From NCBI RefSeq assembly GCF_033568475.1, contig NC_133123.1, forward strand, positions 138,338,062 through 138,402,061: a stretch of 64,000 bases of DNA. Reading direction: 5' to 3'. Position numbers and translations under genes: made by a program. The notes below the pieces were generated by a model. That model made no database searches. It was given only the letters and a program-made list of their open reading frames with translations, and had not been told where the DNA came from. This stretch comes from Henckelia pumila (taxonomy: Eukaryota > Streptophyta > Magnoliopsida > Lamiales > Gesneriaceae). Positions 1 to 12,002 of this stretch are shown piece by piece. Each line of letters opens with the position of its first letter. Position 1 is the first letter of the stretch.

Positions 1-302
1 TTAGCTCAAAAGTAACAATTTTTTAACCAATGACGTGACATCAAATAAAATAAATTAGCTAGAGTACTCTCTCATCAAGGAGAAAAGTCCATTTTGTGGT
101 GCAAAAATAATTAAGCAAACAAGTTACTGTTCAAGTATATATCCACACCTCTCTAAAACTCAACCAATCCATTGTGTTTTCGTTACTGCTTACTTTTTCC
201 TTCTAGTGATCTCTCAATCTATAATTTTTTTGATCATGTATTTTCAGTAAACCTTTGATAGAATTTCCTGAAATAGATTGGCATCTAAGGATAATTATAT
301 AC
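1..302 (+). other. Upstream region and 5' leader of the MYB gene
   Basis: AT-rich sequence ahead of the MYB start codon at 303. A longer in-frame reading opens at an ATG at 255, but the family normally starts close to the MYB repeats, so 303 is preferred. No convincing TATA box was seen. An intron in the leader cannot be excluded. Confidence 0.4.
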
Positions 303-1943
303 ATGGATGAAACTTGTGGTGGTTCGAGCGATGATACAAGGAGTAGTACTTGTCCTCGGGGGCACTGGAGACCTGCAGAAGATGATAAACTCCGGCAACT
401 TGTGCTTCAATACGGCCCCCAAAACTGGAATTCTATTGCTGAAAAGCTTCAAGGAAGATCAGGTATGGAGACAACAATTAAGGGCTCATTGTTGTTTAGG
501 GTATAATCCCTTTTTTTAAGAGATCCTGTGTTAGGTCACAATTGAGCTGTTCTAGATTTTTTTAAAAAAAAACCATGATTAATTGTGACAGTAATTAATT
601 TGAATTATAAATAAAAGGTGAAGAGTTGGGATTGTTAGCAAATATTCTTGTAGATATTCTCAATATTTGTATAAATTTTTCATTATCTTTTTACCTTGTA
701 AATTACATTGTAAGTTAGAGAGTTATTTTGCGTATATCTTTACACCTTATTAGGATCACTTTTGTATTTATACTAATGTCGAGATCAATAAAATATTCAA
801 GTTCCATAAATTCTATAGGGATTAGGGTAGCCGCTAGCTTTCGTCATGAGAAGTACTTTTGAAAGAGCTTGACAAGTATTTTATCTGCCCTTTGTTAGGA
901 AAAGAAAGAATCTATGAAGAGATATTACGAGAGGCAACTCAACATCAAGAATTATTACATGACTAGATTGAGTTGATCACCTTATGTTTTATACATACCA
1001 GCTAGATATACATGCATGTATAATAATTTATTATAAGCCAGTTTGTAAATTATATATTATTTTCACGATCCGATTTTCTTAGCTAGTAATTAATTTTCAT
1101 GACCCCGAAAAATTTGTTATGTGTACGTACCAGTTCCTATATACATACACACAGAAGAAATTAAAGTACATGATGTATTTTATTATATAATATGTTAGTT
1201 TAAAGAATTGATGAGATTTAATCCATGCAGGGAAGAGTTGTAGATTAAGATGGTTTAATCAGCTGGATCCAAGAATAAACAGAAGGCCTTTTTCAGAAGA
1301 AGAAGAAGAAAGATTGCTAGCAGCTCACAGATTACATGGCAATAAATGGGCATTTATATCCAGGCTTTTCCCAGGTAGAACTGATAATGCAGTGAAGAAT
1401 CATTGGCATGTGATCATGGCTAGAAAGCAAAGAGAAAATTCCAGATTTTTTAACAAGAAAAACAGGTTTCAAGATATTAACCCTCCAACAAATTACACCA
1501 AACCCTCCTCTAATTATCCAAAGAATCAAGGAATATTCCAAGAGGGTTCTGGCAAGAGAATCAGCTTCGAGAATGGCGGAATTTCCCAACTACACGGCCG
1601 ATCTTCCTCCACTAGTACTTTACCTTTTTTGTGGCCTATTGATTATAAATTATCTCCTTATTATAACTCTCTTGGTTCATTGGCAAGAAAAGGCCAATTA
1701 TTTAGTTCTACATCAAATAGTTCAAATCATGAGAACAATTTCGCGATATTTGGTGCATGTGGGGATTTAGCAGCATTTGATGCCTTTAACAACAATAGGG
1801 CTCTCTCACATACAGGAGAAGATTCAGGTCATCTCCATAAAATGAGATCCAACATGAAGCATCAGATCGAGGAGATATCGGTCGAAAACAAGAAAGTTCC
1901 CTTCATAGATTTTCTTGGTGTGGGAGCATCTCTTCTTGACTAG
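303..1943 (+). CDS. R2R3-MYB transcription factor, subgroup 21 (LOF/MYB105/MYB117-like)
   Basis: DNA-binding transcription factor acting in the nucleus. Two coding exons are supported, 303-462 and 1231-1943, split after the first base of a glycine codon by a GT-AG intron of 768 bp; the product is 290 residues. R2 carries the regular tryptophans W22, W42 and W61. R3 begins with phenylalanine (F74) in place of the first tryptophan, as is usual, followed by W93 and W112. The motif [18 protein letters not shown] and the R3 ending [14 protein letters not shown] are typical of the MYB52/54/105/117 group, and the C-terminus has the subgroup-like motif [10 protein letters not shown]. Arabidopsis relatives LOF1/LOF2 act in organ-boundary formation, and others in the group in secondary-wall or seed traits. 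Which role applies here is not visible. The family call is firm; the orthologue is not. Confidence 0.93.
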
Positions 1944-2329
1944 CATGCAAAACATTAAAAAGCTTCTTTCCTTCAAGTTAAACATATATACAGCATTATA
2001 TGTTGATCGAGGAAGATCATGGAATTGATATATAGGGTTTTGTTAGTAGCACTGTATCTTAATTTTTGTTAATTACAATATATTTTGTAGCATCGAAGGT
2101 TTGATTCCAGATTTCAGATTATATAAGTTTCAGTTTTTCATGCAAGTATTACAGCTGGAACGTTGCAATATTCCTAGGTTAAAACTTAGTTGGGAAAATA
2201 GTCAAATTCACCTCCTAATAACACTATTTTAGATTTTGGTCCACTAATTCATCGAACTCGCATGTTAATGTATTCTCATGTTTCTTTATTATTACTCTCA
2301 AGATCTAGTACTTTATAATATAGTATATA

Positions 2330-2515
2330 TCTATACTATTATATAAAAGATGTGCCTATTATAGTAACTACCTTGAGGACACCAAATTTATTTATTTCAA
2401 AATTACCCTTTTCTACCCAGTATTTCACTATAAAACTTTCCACTAACTTCATGATTTGCTTTAAAAAAACATTTTTCTTCTACACACACAAAGTGTGTGC
2501 ATTTTTTATTAGTAG
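2330..2515. mobile_element. Short non-autonomous Helitron-like fragment (tentative)
   Basis: The piece begins TCTATACTATTATATAAAAG, close to the 5' end common in plant Helitrons. It finishes with a short stem (acacacac ... gtgtgtgc) a few bases before TTAG, resembling the 3' hairpin plus CTRR end, although the terminal motif is degenerate. No coding capacity. The call rests on end motifs only. Confidence 0.4.
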
Positions 2516-2596
2516 ATAATTAAGTATTCATCATAATTACATAAGGGTTAAACTTGAAAATTTTGTATAACTGATATTTGAAAATAGTTTCTTAAT

Positions 2597-2913
2597 GGAA
2601 AAATTGTTTTTTTGGTCATGTATGTTTGTCATTTTGCGATTTCAGTCCTTTATATTTTCAGATTTCAGTAATTTTAGTCCGCTATCTTTATTTTTTTGGC
2701 AATTTTAGTCTTTTTTCCGACGTGACGCTGACGTGTCACCAATTCACTGCTGATGTGGAGCTGACGTGTACAGTGACACGTAAGCATTTTCGAATAAAAA
2801 AGACCGAAATTACCAAAAATTAGAACATATAGGACTAAAACTGAAATATGAAAACATAGAGGACCAAAATCGCAAAGTGATAAACATACAAGACCAAATT
2901 TGCAATTTTTCCG
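2597..2913. mobile_element. Foldback MITE, Mutator-type family 1, copy A
   Basis: About 317 bp. The left arm (ggaaaaattg...) and the right arm (...gcaatttttccg) are inverted copies of each other, each holding a 'cactttgcgatttcagt'-like core and its complement. The flanks tttcttaat (2588-2596) and tttcgtaat (2914-2922) agree at 8 of 9 bases, which fits a 9-bp target duplication. Four further copies lie in this window (B to E). Confidence 0.8.
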
Positions 2914-5006
2914 TTTCGTAATTTTTGTGAAAAAAGAAATAATCCTATATATAATATAATTGGATGAATGTAGAATCAAGGGATTGTGCAGATCTCTTTT
3001 TTCATGAACCAATTAAGTTGTGCAATTTTTGTTGCATTGGATTGATCGTTAAGAGTATATATCAATATTGCTGAATTGTAGACCATCGGAATTACGATGA
3101 AAGTAAAAATTTAAAATGATATAATTAAATTTTCTGGTTTTATAAATCAAGTAATGGATGAAATATGTAGATAATTAAGATGACACTACTAATTAGGCAG
3201 AGTTCACGTAGATCATATCATGATATCTAAGCTAAGGAATATGGTAATTAATTAATCTTCAACTCGTGTATTAAACGAGGCTATGTAAATTTGACGTTCT
3301 CTTAATTTTAGTTGAAAATAAAATATAAAATTTTATATGATACAATTTAAAATTTATAAGGGGTTTACAAAAAATATGCATGTCTCATGCGAAATCATAA
3401 AATTAAAATAAAAAACCTGTTTCGTTGGATTTTGAATATTTCAAATCCGATTTTAAAGTTCTCATGTTGAACAAAAAATATTCAAGTTGATGGTAAATAT
3501 TAAATTTACTATTTCTTGAATTTGCATAGCACAATATTTAATTTTGCAAATAGTTTCAGTGTGCAGTTAATTTTTTTATTTCAAATTTTTTGCAATTTTA
3601 AAATATTTGAATTTAAATTCTCATTTTTAACATAAGTTACAAAACGATATTTTAAAATTTAACAAATTGAAAGATATCTCTCGGAGACCATAAACTCCAC
3701 CTTTAGCGAGATAATCAAATATAACTCTGAAATTGGCACGATTAGGGCTCAATCGTATAATTGTAAAAAAAAAAAAAAAAAAATTCAATAAGTACCTGAT
3801 TTTATAAATTATAGTAAAACAAATATAATCAATAATTTAATTTTAAAAATATTTATGCTAGTTTTAATTTTAATTAAGTGTAGTATAGAAACACGAGCCG
3901 ACACCTTTTTCAGCCCATATCCCTCAATCCGGCCCACCTAAATTTTATAAGATCTCGATCCCAAGTGCTTTAACTAGAGAACCAGGTAAGAAGCGGCGAT
4001 ACATGTTTGATTTTGTTCTGTTTTTTAATTTAGATAGGATATTTATTCGAAATTTCGGCCAAGTTTATTCCAAACGGGTAGAATAATATAAAACACAAAT
4101 TGATTTCTTGGGAAAAATATTGGATTTTGTGTTCATATAAAATGTGAGGGATCAATGGACTGGAGCATGCGAACTCGTGTATTAAATGAGGCTATATTGT
4201 GAAAAAATAAATCGTGTGTTGATATTTGTCATGACTTAATCATCACAAGTTGCTTCGAGAATTGATCTGCATTCTGCAGATTACATATTATATTAATTCA
4301 TAATGTATGTCTGAAAGGCACATCTCATGATAAATGAAGTATGCGAAATCCGATTTCATAAAAATATGAAAAATTGAAAAGAATATTGAAATGGTGAAAA
4401 ACAATAAGAAGAAACAATACAAAACAAAAATACAAACCGAGTTTTTTTCTCATATTTGTAATGTGACAGACTCATCTTGTATAAGAAATAGAGCAGTCAA
4501 AATGAGGTACCAACTCGATAAACTAGACTAATTTGAGTCTTTGACTGCTCTAAAATGAATCTCAAACAATAGATGTTGAGTGGGACGGTGAATTTTTATT
4601 CCCTGAAAACATTACTCTACTTTAGCAAGAAACTGGCTAATAATTAACATCACCAAGCCAGATTCTAATTGGGCTTTGAATAGCCAAATTAATTATATTT
4701 GGGCTAGGATTACATTTGGATGTGGGTAACGGGGACTGATAGATCGCATATATGTTGGACCAAAATTCAGATCAAATTACATATAACATATTTTTTCGGG
4801 CTTCCAAGTAAAGTGTCATGCCGACGAAGACGACAAGAGAGGAAATAAAAAATAAAATAGAAGAAAAGAAAAAAAAAAAGTGCTATTTTCTAAAATAATA
4901 ATTTCATGGGAAAAAAAAATCTCGAGTTAATTAAAACATGTAAAAATGATAAATTTGAGATATCAACTACGGTAACTACACAACTACTCCATTATTCTTA
5001 TAACCT

Positions 5007-5038
<32 letters not shown>

Positions 5039-5249
5039 AACACAACTACTCCATTATTCTTATAACCTTTTTTTATATATATATATATAAATTTATTAAT
5101 AAAAGTCTTCGTATAACAACTAATTTTTTTTTTTGAGTGGTTCTGAATACAACTATTGCTTCTGCTAATGTAATATTTTTTTATTTGTCGGATTATGATG
5201 GCTGAATATTATTCAATGAAATGACACGGAAAACATCGTCCCTATGGAT

Positions 5250-5290
5250 TTATTTTATTTTATTTTATTTTATTTTATTTTATTTTATTT
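5250..5290. repeat. TTTTA pentanucleotide microsatellite
   Basis: About eight uninterrupted repeats of the unit ttatt/ttttat. Simple sequence repeat with no coding role. Confidence 0.9.
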
Positions 5291-5856
5291 TGTCTCTTCC
5301 AGGTAATTTACACGTTCGCAGAATATTCAAGCGACCAAAGGCTTGGATATATCCTCGAAACGTCGTCATTAATTAATATCTACCACGAATTTCCAAATTA
5401 AAGTCAAGTTTTTATTACTAAACATTTTATTCCACAATTAATTTGCCAAGTTATCTATTTTATTTATTAAATCACACTCCATTTCATGGTTATGTCAGCA
5501 CACAATTTTTTAAGATTATGTAACATGAAAATCTAAAATAGATCTGATTTTTCTCATGATTTATAATGATCACAACATAATTAATCGAAAACATATATAG
5601 AATGATAGAATATCATCAACTATATATAAAAAACGAACATTTTAATATGATTAATTAATTCTTATGACATAGTTTTTTGCCGGCCCACACAACAAATACA
5701 CGAAATGAAAAACAAATTTTGATGACATGATCAAGAAAAAGTCCTTACAAGATAATTAAAGTCCAACAACTCTCGTTTACCCTCCCCAATATTCTATCGC
5801 CCTCTTCCACGCAAAGTTTCTGCCAAAAAGATTACAGAAAAATTCTGTATAACACG

Positions 5857-6867
5857 ATGGATTTAGAACAAGAAGAGATGCAATTTCTTGGGGTGTTTGG
5901 CATATATTTCGAAGCCTACAAACTTATTTTCAGATGGAAGAAAATCTTCAGCCAAATAACTCTCACTTTAATCCTCCCACTCGCCTTCATCTTCCTAGCT
6001 CATGAAGAAGTATCCACAACCCTCTACTGGAAGATCCGATTCAATGAATTCCGACTACATCATACCGAAGCCGGCACGCCAAAGTACGACAGGCTTTCCG
6101 ACTTAGTATCATCCGAATGGGCCACATACATCCTCTTGAAGGGTCTTTACTTCACTTTCTTGCTTATTTTCTCCCTTCTTTCGACTTCTGCCGTGGTTTA
6201 TACCGTCGCTTGTGCGTACACTTCGCGCGAAATAACGTTTAGGAAAGTCATGAGTGTCGTTCCCAAGGTTTGGAAGAGAGTGATGGTCACTTTTCTCTGT
6301 GCTTTTCTAGCTGTCTTTTGTTACAACATGCTTTTTGGTTTGATCATATATCTCTGGGCCGTCACCATTGCTTACGTACGGGGACTCGGCCCGGGGATTT
6401 TGTTGCTCGTAGTGATGTTGTATCCAATAGGGTTTGTTTACATGAGCATAATTTGGCATCTGGCGAGCGTCGTTTCGGTGTTGGAGGATTTGCATGGATT
6501 TAAGGCCATGTTGAAGAGTAAAGATTTGATCAAAGGGAAGATGATCGTGGCCACCGTTATTTTCTTCATGCTGAATCTATCTTTGGGAATGATATACTGG
6601 TTTTTCAGAGCTTGTGTTGTGTTTGCAATTGGATGGAGAGGTTCTGAGACCTTACGGATTATTGGGTATGGGGCTCTGTGTTTGTTGCTTCTGTTCAAGT
6701 TGATTTTGTTTGGTCTGGTTTTGCAAACCATTATTTATTTCGTGTGCAAGTCGTATCACCACGAAAACATCGATAAGTCGGCTCTTTCGGATCATTTGGA
6801 GGCTTATTTGGGAGATTATGTGCCGTTGAAGGCTCAGGATGTTCAGCTTGAGGAGTATCATGTGTGA
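5857..6867 (+). CDS. Intronless multi-pass membrane protein of unknown function
   Basis: Single-exon frame of 336 residues starting MDLEQEEMQFLG. That start resembles the N-terminus of a plant family of uncharacterised transmembrane proteins (I recall At4g19950/At5g44860-type relatives beginning MDLEPEELQFL). About six hydrophobic segments are visible: residues ~34-49, ~92-118, ~143-170, ~177-205, ~230-258 and ~272-300. The middle contains a charged, conserved-looking stretch, EITFRKVMSVVPKVWKR. The C-terminal tail is hydrophilic and acidic. No enzyme motif is recognised, so it may be a scaffold or transporter-like protein, but no function can be assigned. Codon usage is richer in GC than the flanks, and the frame is long and uninterrupted, so it is very likely a real gene. 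Confidence 0.88.
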   Translation: MDLEQEEMQFLGVFGIYFEAYKLIFRWKKIFSQITLTLILPLAFIFLAHEEVSTTLYWKIRFNEFRLHHTEAGTPKYDRLSDLVSSEWATYILLKGLYFTFLLIFSLLSTSAVVYTVACAYTSREITFRKVMSVVPKVWKRVMVTFLCAFLAVFCYNMLFGLIIYLWAVTIAYVRGLGPGILLLVVMLYPIGFVYMSIIWHLASVVSVLEDLHGFKAMLKSKDLIKGKMIVATVIFFMLNLSLGMIYWFFRACVVFAIGWRGSETLRIIGYGALCLLLLFKLILFGLVLQTIIYFVCKSYHHENIDKSALSDHLEAYLGDYVPLKAQDVQLEEYHV

Positions 6868-6949
6868 ATTGTGATGTTTCCTTGATTGTTCCCAAGGGGA
6901 GTTTGTGGGTCAAAATCTAGTGGGGAGATGCATGTTTTATATATAATTA

Positions 6950-7262
6950 GGGAAAATTGCGTTTTTGATCATGTATATTTGTCACTTTGCGATTTCAGTA
7001 CTATATATTTTTAGATTTTAGTTTTAGTCTGCTATCTTTATTTTTTTGGCAATTTTAGTCCTTTTTTCGATGTGGCGCTGACGTGTCACCAATTCAGTGC
7101 TGATATGAAGCTGACGTGTACAGTGCCACGTAAGAATTTTTAAATAAAAAGGACCAAAATCGCCAAAAATCAGAACATGTAGGACTAAAACTGAAATATG
7201 AAAACATAGAGGACCAAAATCGCAAAGTGACAAGCATACATGACTAAATTTGCAATTTTTCC
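6950..7262. mobile_element. Foldback MITE, Mutator-type family 1, copy B
   Basis: 313 bp beginning gggaaaattgc and ending gcaatttttcc. It is flanked by perfect 10-bp direct repeats tatataatta (6940-6949 and 7263-7272), which are AT-rich but exact. Both arms and the middle match copy A closely. Confidence 0.88.
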
Positions 7263-8251
7263 TATATAATTATGATGATGATGTAATATATTTATCTTAT
7301 TCATATACCAAAATTAATATGTTGATGGATCGGATTTCAATCCCAATTAAAAAAAAAAGCATTTATCATGTACTATGATTTCAAGTTAGGACCTAATTAA
7401 TGTTTGGGAATTCAAAAATTTCCTCTATGTGAATCTTTGATGGTTAGTTTTGCAAATTGCCACTTGGACATAGTACGAAGTTTTTATATATACTAGTGTA
7501 TATATAGCACATGATTTGAATCAAAATAAAATATTTGGAAATTTAAGAACTAGATGATGTTGGTTAAAGTTGTGTTGATTTATAAACCACCGTGGATAAG
7601 TATTGAGATATTATTGGAAATAAGTTTTAAGGAATTTTAAAGTAAAAAAAAAAAAAAAGAAAAGGAAATGAAGACATTTTTGTAAAATTAAATTAAAGTT
7701 CTATGAAATTAAATGCATATTAGTTATTAAAGAGGGTGCTTAGCTTAGAAGATATATTCATGCTGAATGAAACCAAATCTATGTTTCAAATGATCTTATC
7801 CATTTAATTAGTAAATCATTTGTAAATTTAATTTTATTGGAACCAGTCAATAGTTTTTACTTTTCAACAAACATCCACCCTGATATAATTGCCCCAAAAG
7901 CTCGAACCCGAATCAATTGACATATTCAAATATCAAGTACCCTTTAACGAATTTGCCAAAATGGACCCAATTAGACAGCAAAACTCGTGGGGGAAAAGGT
8001 ACAAGTTGATAGTACAATACAAATCCAATTCAGCACCATCGTGTTATACAAGTCAAGTAAACGAAATGATATATACTACAAAGATATGGACTTTCTAGAA
8101 CTAAAAAAACATTAACTTAATTAATTAATTATATCCACGAAGTTGAAAGTCAAAGGGTAAATAAGAATATTCAAAGGCGATAATATATAATATAATTATT
8201 ATATCTTGTTGAACACTCAGCGTGTCGGCTAACGATTTTCTACACCTACTC

Positions 8252-8261
8252 TTTATAAATA
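8252..8261 (+). promoter_or_regulatory. TATA box of tandem gene A
   Basis: TTTATAAATA lies about 115-125 bp upstream of the ATG at 8376. Transcription would start near 8285-8295, leaving a leader of roughly 85 nt. Confidence 0.55.
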
Positions 8262-8375
8262 CCCAAGAAAATCAAGTTATTAACTACTAACGCCTATTTG
8301 CATCAAATAATTTCATTACCATTTATCCTATCAAGAACTATATTAATAATCGAAACGTCATTTTTTGAAGATCTA

Positions 8376-9504
8376 ATGTTGATGACGACAAGTTCATTGA
8401 TTTCTCAGAGTCTCACAATCCCTGTCAGATCCTCGTACAAACCGAAGACCGGATTGCCGTATTCGTCTTCAAATTTCTCTGTCCGGAGAGATGGAACCCT
8501 TTTTCTGGGTGAAAAATTCTTGAGTATCAGACGGGTTCCGAAGAATCACAAGCTTCAGAGGTAAATTAATATCAGCAATCTTGATTAATATGTATATTAA
8601 TTGTTCATTAGTTCTTGTAATATATATATATTTTTTGGCTGGCTGATGTTAAAAAAGATCGTTGCTTGATTCTTTCTTTCTTCAGGAATTTTACCGTATT
8701 TGGTGCTATTCAGCCGGGAGTTCCGCCGTCTTCCGAGCCTCCGTTCCAATTACTGTAAGCTAAATTTGCATTAATTTATCTTCATGCATTTACGTGGGTT
8801 GATCTTTTTCAATTTATGCTGAATGTATGTATATATATGGGTATTTATTTATGCAGGAACTGGGTTGTGGGAGTAGTTGTAACATTGGTTCTACCATTTT
8901 TCACACACAAATGGGGCTCACTTCTCAGAATCAGAAGTAAGTTGTATATTCCCTGGTTTCATAATTTCGTTATTTTTTACAAGAAAATATGTATATTTAA
9001 TCAATGGACCCGATTAATATATGTTGGCTCATCAGATGAAGTTGAGATGGTGGTGGATACAATAGAAGAAATAGCAGAGGTGGTGGAAAAGGTGGCGGAG
9101 GGAGTGGAGAAAGTGGCGGAGGACATCGCCGATCATCTGCCGGAAGGCGGAACACTCAGAAAAGCCGTGGATTTTGTTGAAAATGTGGCTGAAACAGTTG
9201 GTAATGACGCTCATTTGGTCGAAGATTTAATTCATAAGGTAACATGCATGCATGCAACATCATGATTTTTATGATCACAACAAATATTTCCACAGAAAAA
9301 TTTGTATAAATTTAAAATTGGTTAGTTATATATATATATATATACTGATTTTTTAAAACTAAATTTTAGGTACATGAAGCGGAAGAAAAAGTAGAGGAAT
9401 TTGTTGAATCCTTGGTGGAAGAAGCCCAAGAGCATCGTAAGCAAGTACATAGCGCCCGTGAGAATTATGAACAAGCAAATGACGATGTATTGCAGAAAAT
9501 GTAA
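8376..9504 (+). CDS. Small plastid-type single-span protein with acidic amphipathic repeats, tandem copy A
   Basis: Five exons: 8376-8560, 8686-8754, 8857-8936, 9036-9238 and 9370-9504, all GT-AG, giving 223 residues. The N-terminus is rich in Ser/Thr/Arg and poor in acid, like a chloroplast transit peptide. Exon 2 encodes a Pro-rich linker (GVPPSSEPPF). Exon 3 encodes a hydrophobic segment, NWVVGVVVTLVLPFF, followed by THKWG. Exon 4 encodes repeated VEKVAE-like acidic heptads and the conserved HLPEGGTLRKAVDFVENVAE. Exon 5 continues an acidic, probably coiled-coil tail. The start could also be the next in-frame ATG at 8382. Copies B and C follow on the same strand with the same splice phases. 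I recognise the general plant family only as uncharacterised plastid proteins and assign no function. Confidence 0.82.
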
Positions 9505-9926
9505 ATTTACACACACACACACACACTCCAGTGTATATTAATTAATTGGAGTGGGTATATATGTACCGAGTAAATATTGTAAGCACGATAATTCTTTGAT
9601 TTATATCATTCATTTATAATTTATCTATTCATTTTCTAATTTCTATTACAGTAGATACTCCCTCCATGAGGCTCCATCACAATTGTACTTCATTTCATTT
9701 TATCATATATAAATAATGTAATTATAAATAAAATAAACGCAATGAAAGTGTCCCATAGGAAATTTTGGTATGTTTTTAAGATGTTACTGTATTATTTTTC
9801 TTTAAAAAAAAGAAGATGTTACTGTGTATTATATTGTATTATTCACGCAGGCCGCCATTAATCCCCATACGTTAAAACGCGCGGCCGGGACTAAGGCTTA
9901 TTCTAATTATTAATTAATATAATTAA

Positions 9927-10240
9927 GAAAAAACTGCACTTTTGGTTCTTTATGTTTGTCACTTTGCGATTTCGAACCTCTATATTTTCATATTTCAGTT
10001 TTAGTCCTGCATGTTTCAATTTTTGGCGATTTCAGTCCGTTTTATTCGAAAATTCTTACGTGGCACTATACACGTCAGCTCTATATCAGCACTAAATTGA
10101 TGTCACATCAGCATCATATCAAAAAAGAACTAAAATTACAAAAAAAAAAATAAAGATAACGGACTAAAACTGAAATCTGAAAATATAGATGATCAAAATC
10201 GCAAAGTGACAAATATACAAGACTAAAAAGCAATTTTTCC
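9927..10240. mobile_element. Foldback MITE, Mutator-type family 1, copy C
   Basis: 314 bp, beginning gaaaaaactgc and ending gcaatttttcc. It is flanked by a perfect 9-bp repeat tataattaa (9918-9926 and 10241-10249). The terminal arms match copies A and B. Confidence 0.88.
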
Positions 10241-10360
10241 TATAATTAATGGGTGCATGGTGGGTTGAATTTTCTGCGGCGGCTAAAGAAGCATGCATGC
10301 ATTTCCCATATTCTCCTACCAAGATTTGGATAAGTTAGGCAAGTAGAAGTTGGCAATCGA

Positions 10361-10415
10361 GGGGGGGGGGAAAAAAAAAAAAAAAAAAAATAATAATAAT
10401 AATAATAATAATAAT
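10361..10415. repeat. Compound simple repeat: G run, A run, then TAA repeat
   Basis: Ten G, about twenty A, then eight or nine TAA units in direct succession. Its exact length in the assembly may be unreliable. Confidence 0.9.
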
Positions 10416-10584
10416 GAGCTGAGAAATTTTGAAATATAACATTAATCAAACCAAGTTTTTGAAATATACCTCTCCCAAGTGCATTCTTAATATACTCCAA
10501 AGAGATCTTCGAACAAAGAAAAAAAACTTGAAAAGTAAATATTTGATCAAAATTATTTGGCTAACTATCCCGTTTTATATTATA

Positions 10585-10885
10585 GGAAAAATAAGTTTTT
10601 TGGTCCATTAACTTGTCTATGTTTTAGTTTTGGTCCATTAACTTTTTCGATGTGGGTTTTGATACACTAACTTTGCAATTTCATTATTTTTTGGTCCAAC
10701 TGCATATGTGTCAACTTTTGATTGGTCCAAAATGATGACGTGGACCAATCAGAAGTTGACACGTATGCAGTTGGACAAAAAAACAATAAAATTGCAAAGT
10801 TAGTGTACCAAAACTCACATCGAAAAAGTTAATGGACCAAAACCCAAAAAAAGTAAAGTTATTGAACTAAAAAACTTATTTTCCC
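10585..10885. mobile_element. Foldback MITE, family 2, with a 10-bp target duplication
   Basis: About 301 bp. It starts ggaaaaataag and ends cttattttccc, with long inverted arms that include tggtccattaacttttt and its complement, and a palindromic centre around 'tgacgtggaccaatcag'. The flanking repeats ttatattata (10575-10584 and 10886-10895) are identical. The 9-10 bp duplication suggests Mutator-type mobilisation. Confidence 0.82.
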
Positions 10886-11857
10886 TTATATTATATATAT
10901 TGAACAAAGTTTCGTAGGAAGATATATTTCAGTGTTTTATATACACACTCAAATAACTTCAGTTATTACTTAAAATAATTAGCTTTTGGTCACTATCCGA
11001 AAACAAAAGGCCACGATATAGATTACGTAGGAGGAAAAAAAAACGAATTTATATTTTTGGTCATTTTGTCCGTCAATTTATTGTTTTAGTGTAAGAATTT
11101 GCATGCAGTTTTAAATTTCGATTCCACTTCTTCCTCGTTAAAGCACTAACGTAGCATAGTACCACACATTGATGATATGTCTAACATCATATCAACAATC
11201 CTATGATGAAAATTGGAAAGAAGCGCAAATACCTCTTTTTAAAAAAAAAAATAATAATAATTTACTGAAATCAATCGACGGACTTTTTATGGATTTAAAA
11301 AAAAATTGATTGATAGGTTAGTAGTAGAATTCATTTGTAATACAGTAAAATATTTGTAATACATGGTGTATAATACTAATTACTACCCCTGCTCTGCCAT
11401 ATTGAGGCAATTAAACGCCTGAAGTTCAAGGCACTAATTAAACAAATAATCAAATACTTAATTCTTGCCCAGTAATCAGATAATATCATGAATATTTCCA
11501 GCTCAATCCATAACTTCGATGCAGATTGTGATGAATCTATATATAATTAGAATGCAAAGTTGCGTTATTTTCATTTCCCAGCGGCCTTCAAATTAATTAC
11601 ATTTATCATATTACATGTACATCTTTTTCTATTATACCAAACAAAAAGTCAATGTTAAATTTTAACTTGATCGTAAAGTAAACGGAATCTTTCAAATTTT
11701 TTCAATAATGGATTCTTGTCTTACTTTTCTTCCCTCCTTGTTCAAAACGATTATGCGTGTCTAAAAGCCATCAACAAGTTTATTCAAAAAACCTCATTGT
11801 TTTTGGGCTCTCCAAGAAAGTTCCCCTCATACCACAAAATATATACTAGCTATTTCC

Positions 11858-11867
11858 TATATATATA
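11858..11867 (+). promoter_or_regulatory. TATA box of tandem gene B
   Basis: TATATATATA lies about 136-145 bp before the ATG at 12003, with a plausible start site near 11895. AT-rich surroundings lower the certainty. Confidence 0.4.
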
Positions 11868-12002
11868 CCCACCACGAATTTACCCTTCTATATATTATTA
11901 ACCCTTGCTCATCCTTTAGAGAAAAATTTGTACAATTATTTTATATATTGATCAGTCCTTTCTTTAATTCCCCAAAGCATTGTTGCATCCATCGAGTTAT
12001 AT

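Larger units (their letters stand above)
1944..5856. other. Intergenic, AT-rich, with small mobile-element remnants
   Basis: No gene supported. It holds a short Helitron-like piece (2330-2515), one foldback MITE (2597-2913), A/T runs, TA repeats near 5010-5090 and a TTTTA microsatellite (5250-5290). An inverted repeat with 13-bp arms (tagagcagtcaaa and its complement, about 4490-4553) is also present. The open readings in this stretch are short and low-complexity. Confidence 0.6.
6868..8375. other. Intergenic with one MITE; ends in the promoter of the next gene
   Basis: AT-rich. It contains MITE copy B starting about 80 bp past the membrane-protein stop, which may fall in that gene's 3' UTR or just beyond it. 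The downstream gene's TATA element is at 8252-8261. A reading that opens at TTG 8298 is only an in-frame extension of the downstream exon into its leader. Confidence 0.6.
9505..12002. other. Intergenic between tandem copies A and B, rich in foldback elements
   Basis: Holds a CA-repeat just past the stop of copy A, MITE copy C, a G/A/TAA compound microsatellite, and a second foldback family at 10585-10885. The promoter of copy B lies near 11858. No gene is supported; the open readings are transposon or low-complexity sequence. Confidence 0.6.

Noticed and set aside
255-302. Upstream in-frame ATG of the MYB gene
   Set aside because: Adds 16 hydrophobic, unconserved residues ahead of the typical acidic start; more likely leader sequence.
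4490-4553. Inverted repeat tagagcagtcaaa as a miRNA hairpin
   Set aside because: Arms of only about 13 bp with a long unpaired loop; too weak for a precursor call.
8816-9265. Open reading of 149 residues across copy A exons 3 and 4
   Set aside because: It reads through an intron with good GT-AG borders, and the paralogues B and C support splicing.
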